From Tannerellaceae bacterium (GTDB taxonomy: Bacteria > Bacteroidota > Bacteroidia > Bacteroidales > Tannerellaceae), in assembly GCA_021201295.1 (NCBI GenBank), contig JAJQFE010000052.1:1-64000 (forward strand): 64,000 nucleotides of DNA, in the 5' to 3' direction. Shown here piece by piece: positions 63,828 through 64,000 of this stretch. How positions within the stretch are numbered: position 1 is the first letter of the stretch; every line of letters begins with the position of its first letter. The notes below the pieces were generated by a model. The model was not told the DNA's origin and did no database searches. It worked only from the letters and a program-made list of their open reading frames with translations. The translations under genes and the position numbers were made by a program.

Positions 63828-64000
63828 ATGAATTGGCGGGATTTGTTGTATTTCTCTTCCGGCGAGCGGCGCGCTTTGACTTTCTTATTGTCATTCATCC
63901 TGGTCGCTTTTATTTTGCTTGTTCTGACGGATCATTTTACGATAGAACCGGAGGAAATTTCTGACGGGATAGCTTCCGGACCTTTACCGGAGAGTAAGGA
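63828..64000 (+). CDS. Start of a membrane-anchored protein (possibly ComEA-like), cut by window end
   Basis: An ATG at 63828 opens a frame reading MNWRDLLYFSSGERRALTFL, followed by a membrane segment (FLLSFILVAFILLVLTDHF) and a polar stretch (TIEPEEISDGIASGPLPESK). It runs past the window edge. The layout of a short cytosolic tag, one helix and then a periplasmic domain resembles the Bacteroidales helix-hairpin-helix (ComEA-type) proteins found in this genomic context, but the defining domain is outside the window. Confidence 0.5.
   Translation, partial: MNWRDLLYFSSGERRALTFLLSFILVAFILLVLTDHFTIEPEEISDGIASGPLPESK

Noticed and set aside
1-64000. CRISPR arrays, prophage, insertion sequences, conjugative genes, tRNA or rRNA genes
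   Set aside because: I found no regularly spaced repeats with spacers, no transposase, integrase or phage structural motif, and no cloverleaf-like sequence in the gaps.

Overview
The window looks like a chromosomal segment of a Bacteroidales bacterium, closest in flavour to Parabacteroides/Bacteroides relatives; I cannot fix the genus. The evidence is: repeated TAnnTTTG promoter elements in front of genes; many lipoproteins and RRNFLK-type exported oxidoreductases; a cobalamin-riboswitch BtuB-BtuG-BtuF locus; an HU-related DNA-binding protein; Y_Y_Y/LuxR and AraC regulators; DUF1080 and clostripain proteins; and G+C in the mid-40s by eye. There is no phage, insertion sequence, CRISPR array, rRNA or tRNA that I can see.

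Layout. 0.2-5.0 kb (minus): GH3 beta-glucosidase, then a DUF1080 3-keto-glycoside hydrolase and a Gfo/Idh/MocA oxidoreductase, both stopped once in frame. 5.3-10.5 kb (plus): GNAT-like protein, parE, coaD, S41 protease. 10.6-17.2 kb (minus): GH42 beta-galactosidase, nagA, S41 lipoprotein, Na/Pi cotransporter. 17.3-21.8 kb: nucleoside kinase and uvrA, convergent. 21.8-22.3 kb: an AT-rich gap with DnaA-box-like repeats and hairpins, from which coding strands diverge; a candidate origin. 22.3-31.5 kb: GHL10 lipoprotein, broken AraC regulator, clostripain lipoprotein, broken secreted protein, pepD, flippase-like protein, rsmA, mgtE. 31.5-39.6 kb: efp, broken radC, Fe-S assembly factor, lpxH, ackA-pta, cdaA-folP, murF. 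39.6-47.6 kb: broken tauE, broken AraC regulator, RND efflux operon with a broken pump, broken winged-helix regulator. 47.6-52.2 kb: B12 riboswitch and uptake genes. 52.2-57.1 kb: HU-like gene, candidate small RNA, broken flavoprotein, broken Y_Y_Y/LuxR sensor. 57.3-64 kb: carB with a leader, tcdA, lolD, a neurotransmitter:sodium-type symporter and the start of another gene.

Two themes stand out. First, eleven genes carry clear inactivating lesions (in-frame stops of all three kinds, or one-base indels mostly in homopolymers). Each can be restored to a family-length protein, and all are dispensable or regulatory. The housekeeping genes (parE, uvrA, carB, murF, folP, rsmA, efp, lpxH) are all open. 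Every transcriptional regulator I can recognise is among the broken genes, which suggests early-stage gene decay under relaxed selection. Second, carB is preceded by a promoter, a 30-codon ORF with a U-rich stretch, and a strong intrinsic terminator, in that order and on the carB strand. This is the architecture of a pyrBI-like, pyrimidine-sensing transcription attenuator and is the best candidate here for an undescribed regulatory device.
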